From NCBI GenBank assembly GCA_043228905.1, contig JBHGNT010000005.1, positions 7,130,001 to 7,194,000 on the forward strand: DNA of 64,000 nt. The letters run 5' to 3'. Source of the stretch: Azolla caroliniana. Lineage: Eukaryota; Polypodiophyta. Under the pieces are notes generated by a model. It saw only the letters and a list, made by a program, of their open reading frames with translations, ran no database searches and was not told the origin of the DNA. This document shows positions 60,640-64,000 of the stretch, in pieces; position 1 is the stretch's first letter, and each line of letters starts with the position of its first letter. The translations under genes and the position numbers were made by a program.

Positions 60640-62910
60640 AGGCGTTCACAAAATGTAACATGCAGATGTAGGCAAGGATTTACAAAGGTTCTTAAAAACT
60701 TCATATGACCTTGCAAACTTGGACCTCTTCAAGGTTGAGATTCTATGACTTCTTTAACATTGTCAATTGGCACAAAAGAAATCCTTTTAACTTTACAACA
60801 TATTTTCTCACTCTTATTTGCAAATGAAAAGTGAATACATTCTGCATATTCCAATTAAACCATTGCCCCAAATACTTGAAGAACTAAAAAATAATTTGGA
60901 AATGAGGCATCACTCCATTGTTATCCATAGGTGCAAAAACCCAATTAAATGAAGATAGTTTTACTCTAGTCTAAGAGATCCACACTAAGTCGATACACCT
61001 TCAAACTATTTTAGCCATCGGGCATGAAAGAAATCTATGTCGACTATGTTTTGATTCCAGAGAACAAATGAAACACATTCCTCTAACAATGTTTCTTCTC
61101 TTTAAAGCATCCCTAGGAATTGACAACGGTCCAGTTTCGGGTTAACCGGTTTGGAAGTTTTCAAACTTGAACCAAACCAGTTAAGCCTAAACCGCTTTGT
61201 AAACTAGTTTGGCCCAATTTGGTTCGGTTTGGCTTGAGCCTTCCCAAACCGATTTATGAAGCTCAATCCTAAACCGAACCGCCAAACCATTTAAAAACTA
61301 GTTTAACGACTCGATTTAGGCTTGAACTGAGCCATCGTTGACTCTTATCTCCAACTATACCTCTCCAAATGAATACCTTATCTTGTAACATCAATCTAGA
61401 ACTCCAACCTGCCATGATTACATGAAACCACTAGGTAATGGGCTAATGGAAGCCCCATATTGTTACAACCCTTTCTTCCATCCACTTAAGTTTTCCAATC
61501 AACTTGCGGGAATCATCATTTGTTGATATCATAGTCAACCTCCTATTTCCAACAAATGTCCAATCAATCTCTTGAGGTGACAATCTAAAACAAGATTTGG
61601 TTTAGATGATGATAATAATCCTCACAACTTATCCCAAATAAAGGTATAACCTCTTGGAATACAAAATGATCATCTTGTTGTTCAAAAGACCATTAATCTT
61701 CTTTGCGACACGAACATAGCGTCCCGCCTCCACAATTAAATTGAAGGTAAAGAAGTTAATCGCCTTCCCACCTCCACAACTTTGATGTTGCTAAAACGTC
61801 CATTTTGTAATGAATTGGCACATCCCCTTTTTTTGTGGAGGATGTCATTGCAAAAAATCTAACAAACTTTGCCAAGACAAGATGTCCATAAATGATTAAC
61901 TATCACAAAACCTACGCGTTTGACATGCCTTTCATTTCAGAATTAATGACATTCCACCAATTAATTAGTTCAAGCGTCAGGTTTCCAAGCTTAATTCTTA
62001 TCTTCTCTATAAAGTATGTCATCCAAGGTTACACACCTTCAAACATAAAATCGAATGAAGGTAAATTGACAAACCACCATATGCTCATATGAATTCAATA
62101 TTGATCCCCCAAGGAGAAACTTCGAAGTACAGACATGATCCCATGTCAACTATGACATGCTAGTTTTCCCTTTTCTCTTGCATAACAACATTTGCATTGA
62201 GTGTAACACCATTTCAAGAGCTTTCTTCAAACATGCTAACAAAGGAAGACAATAAGATATTATAGAGACCATAATCAATTGGACCACCTTAAGTTGTACA
62301 TGAAAATGCCATAATTGAGACTTCTAATACATAAAGTTATCCTCTAATTTTTTTAGATACCTGCTCAATAAGTTTCACTTGGGAAATTTCCACCCCAATT
62401 GGATATCCAAGGTGACGACAAATCATACCATAATGTACTAACATTCCTAACCACCCAACTCTTAACACATCTTGTTTTGTACATGAAATGAGGACAAATT
62501 TATGCATAGTAATTCTAAACGCTGAAGCATTTGAAAACATTTCCCACACATCTCTTGCCTTACTAATATTTTCTTGATTAAGTACCGAAAACATGATATG
62601 GTTATCTACGAGAGCTGGAACAATACATGATTTCCCCGATGGCAACCTCAGTCCAAGCAATTCTTCCTCCACAACCATATTAATTGTGAACAGTAAAGGA
62701 CTAACTAGGCGCCTATGTCTAATTGATCTTTGAATAGAAAGAGGTTGGGTTAATCCTCCATTAAACATCATGCGTGAACAAAATACTCCCATCATATGAC
62801 CATTAAACTTAAGACATCCGATCACCAAAACCCAAACGAGACATTAACTTATCTATAAATGACCAATCCACATGATCATATGCCTTGTCCATATGCATAA
62901 TGCAATAATT

Positions 62911-62912
<2 letters not shown>
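60640..62912 (-). pseudogene. Long LINE relic, copy B
   Basis: Read on the minus strand: MDKAYDHVDWSFIDKLMSRLG near 62895-62835 (reverse-transcriptase motif A region), NGGLTQPLSIQRSIRHRR, LRLPSGKSC...DNHIMFSVL where the catalytic YADD-type motif is destroyed, then MICRHLGYPIGVEISQVKL near 62430-62370. Around 61080-61025 a DIDFFHARWLK remnant of the zinc-binding region follows. The frame shifts and stops many times. 62025-62475 is homologous to 21180-21655. A hAT-type MITE relative sits at 61114-61347. Confidence 0.7.
61114..61347. mobile_element. hAT-type MITE, family CAACGG, copy 3 (decayed, 234 bp)
   Basis: Termini TAGGAATTGACAACGG and CCATCGTTGACTCTTA are imperfect inverted repeats. The interior has the same AACCGGTTTGG, GGTTCGGTTTGG and CTTGAGCC words as copy 1. 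No 8-bp duplication is visible (AGCATCCC against TCTCCAAC), consistent with an old copy or mutated flanks. Confidence 0.65.

Positions 62913-62943
<31 letters not shown>
62911..62943. repeat. Compound microsatellite (TC)n(TA)n
   Basis: TC repeat passes directly into TA repeat, as at 21665-21729. It lies about 180 bp upstream of the SAC gene ATG. Confidence 0.9.
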
Positions 62944-63126
62944 GATACATATATGCTTTTTTGTCAGTTTGTTTCATTCTCTCTCCCTAATTCTCTCTTC
63001 TCTTTGCAAACACCAGATCATAATTGCGTTGAAAACCTGAAGAAATTTGAACCCATGTGAAGAAATCGACCGAGAAACTAGGAACTCGTATCTTGTTTTC
63101 ATCAAGTTTCTCCCTTCCCTGAAGCT

Positions 63127-63655
63127 ATGCATCAGCTCAGGGTCGCTAGCCCTAAACCTAAAGAAGAAGAAGTAGAAGCGAGTCAAGAAATAGATGAACG
63201 AAATCAACCTTTGGAAAAATTCAGGCTTTACGAAACAAGACAGGTTAGTATATACACTTTTAATCTTTAATTTAGCATGTTTTATGGGTAAATGTTTCTT
63301 ACCATTCTGTTTTTTATGTTTAAATTTGATCTATTCATTGTCTTATTTTCGGTCAGTAAAATGTCCTCACACGCTTTTTTTTTTCCTTTATTTATGTGTT
63401 TGTTATTTTACTTTTGAGTTCTAATATATATTTTTTAATTTCTATTCTAGAGGTTCTACTTGATTGGCAGTGATAAAGGCAAGAGATATTGGAGAGTCTT
63501 GAAAATTGATAGATCTGAGCCATTTGAATTAAACATGAGCGAAGACCCTGTTGTATATACTGAACAAGAATGCAATGATTTGCGGCAACGAATTGGTGAT
63601 GGGAACAAATCCACGGGTGGTCTCAAATTTGTCACCAAAGCTTTTGGGATTGCAG
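63127..63655 (+). CDS. SAC-domain phosphoinositide phosphatase, FIG4/SAC2-5 type (5' part)
   Basis: Two exons are visible, 63127-63243 and 63451-63655 (107 codons plus one base), and the gene continues beyond the window. Seen: an N-terminus with a Lys/Glu-rich stretch, then FRLYETRQRFYLIGSDKG, YWRVLKIDRSEPFELNMSED, VVYTEQECNDLRQRI and GGLKFVTKAFGIAG. These blocks match the N-terminal SAC region of the plant SAC2-5 group related to animal and yeast FIG4. Those proteins remove phosphate from PtdIns(3,5)P2 at the tonoplast and endosomes. The catalytic CX5R motif lies downstream, outside the window, so activity cannot be judged. Start: first ATG giving this frame. After the exon ending at 63655 the rest of the window (to 64000) is intron. 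Confidence 0.9.
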
Positions 63656-64000
63656 GTTCAAATGTCACTCTTTTGTCAATAAGTGTTGCGTGTCTGTGTT
63701 AATTTCTTCCTCTACCATAATGTCTAAACTGCAATTATGTGTGTCTAATGCTATGATGACTACCTGGTGTTAGAATTTTGGGATCATCCTTTGTGATTCT
63801 CATGTCTTAATGTTTAACGTTTACCTTCATCCATGTGCCTCAATGAAAAATCTTGGGCTAATAAAGCTAACAATATAGGTTATGTTAACATTTTGGAATC
63901 ATATTACCTTGTTTCTTAATGTTTAAGTTGTCTTAACATTGTTAATAATACAGGTTGCATTAAATTTTTGGGATCATACTATCTCATTCTTGTAACGAAG

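Larger units (their letters stand above)
58639..63126. other. Gene-free interval between carrier and SAC phosphatase genes
   Basis: 58639-59250 is the carrier 3' flank and AT-rich sequence. 59261-59700 is a minisatellite. 59700-60100 has nothing recognised. 60129-60460 opens TGTTAGAACC and has a TATTTATAG box, so it may be an LTR fragment, but no target duplication was found. 60640-62912 is a LINE relic with a hAT-type insertion. 62911-63126 holds a TC/TA microsatellite and the SAC gene leader. Confidence 0.55.

Overview
This window is nuclear DNA of a flowering plant. The evidence is spliced genes with GT-AG introns and typical land-plant products: a plastid-type ABC1 kinase, a LIP1 clock GTPase, an EMB1417-type PPR protein, a plastid DUF3054 protein and a SAC/FIG4-type phosphatase. 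Large A/T-rich introns and gene-poor stretches are full of decayed LINE, LTR and hAT-type elements. I cannot name the species. The long introns and heavy LINE debris suggest a medium or large genome. Seven protein genes could be assembled exon by exon, and every internal junction keeps phase. || Layout. (1) 1-10995, +: the 3' sixteen exons of an ABC1K/UbiB-family kinase-like gene. The intron between its HADPHPGN exon and its DFG exon carries a 3.8-kb LTR-type insertion flanked by AAAAC. (2) 10996-14755: no gene; a duplicated AT-rich unit, a 5'-truncated LINE with a target-site duplication, and another LINE relic. (3) 14756-18631, -: LIP1-like small GTPase, 7 exons, 352 aa. (4) 18632-23531: no gene; LINE relic, compound microsatellite, and a 649-bp hAT-like element with an 8-bp duplication. 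(5) 23532-31111, +: EMB1417-like PPR protein, 7 exons, 404 aa, with an unusual acidic last exon. (6) 31112-35712: no gene; Ty3-type integrase relic cut by a 289-bp palindromic LTR-like element. (7) 35713-39242, +: TFIIIC subunit (TFC4/GTF3C3-like), 2 exons, 1004 aa. (8) 39243-41726: no gene; LINE relic and a 158-bp tandem duplication. (9) 41727-44948, -: plastid DUF3054 membrane protein, 5 exons, 270 aa. (10) 44949-49129: no gene; tRNA-like SINE cluster, 121-bp minisatellite, hAT element nested in a LINE. (11) 49130-58638, +: mitochondrial carrier (At1g74240-like), 9 exons, 340 aa. (12) 58639-63126: no gene; minisatellite and a long LINE relic. (13) 63127-end, +: the first two exons of a SAC-domain phosphoinositide phosphatase. 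|| The genes have unrelated cellular roles, as expected for plant chromosomal neighbours, and I see no cluster or operon logic. || The most unusual object is in intron 2 of the carrier gene. A 197-bp unit is repeated nine times in exact register. Each unit ends with the intron's 3' splice site plus the first 17 bases of exon 3, and reads straight into a GTGAGT donor-like site. The gene therefore carries eight extra, essentially identical splice acceptors, each with a potential 16-nt micro-exon, in front of the authentic exon.
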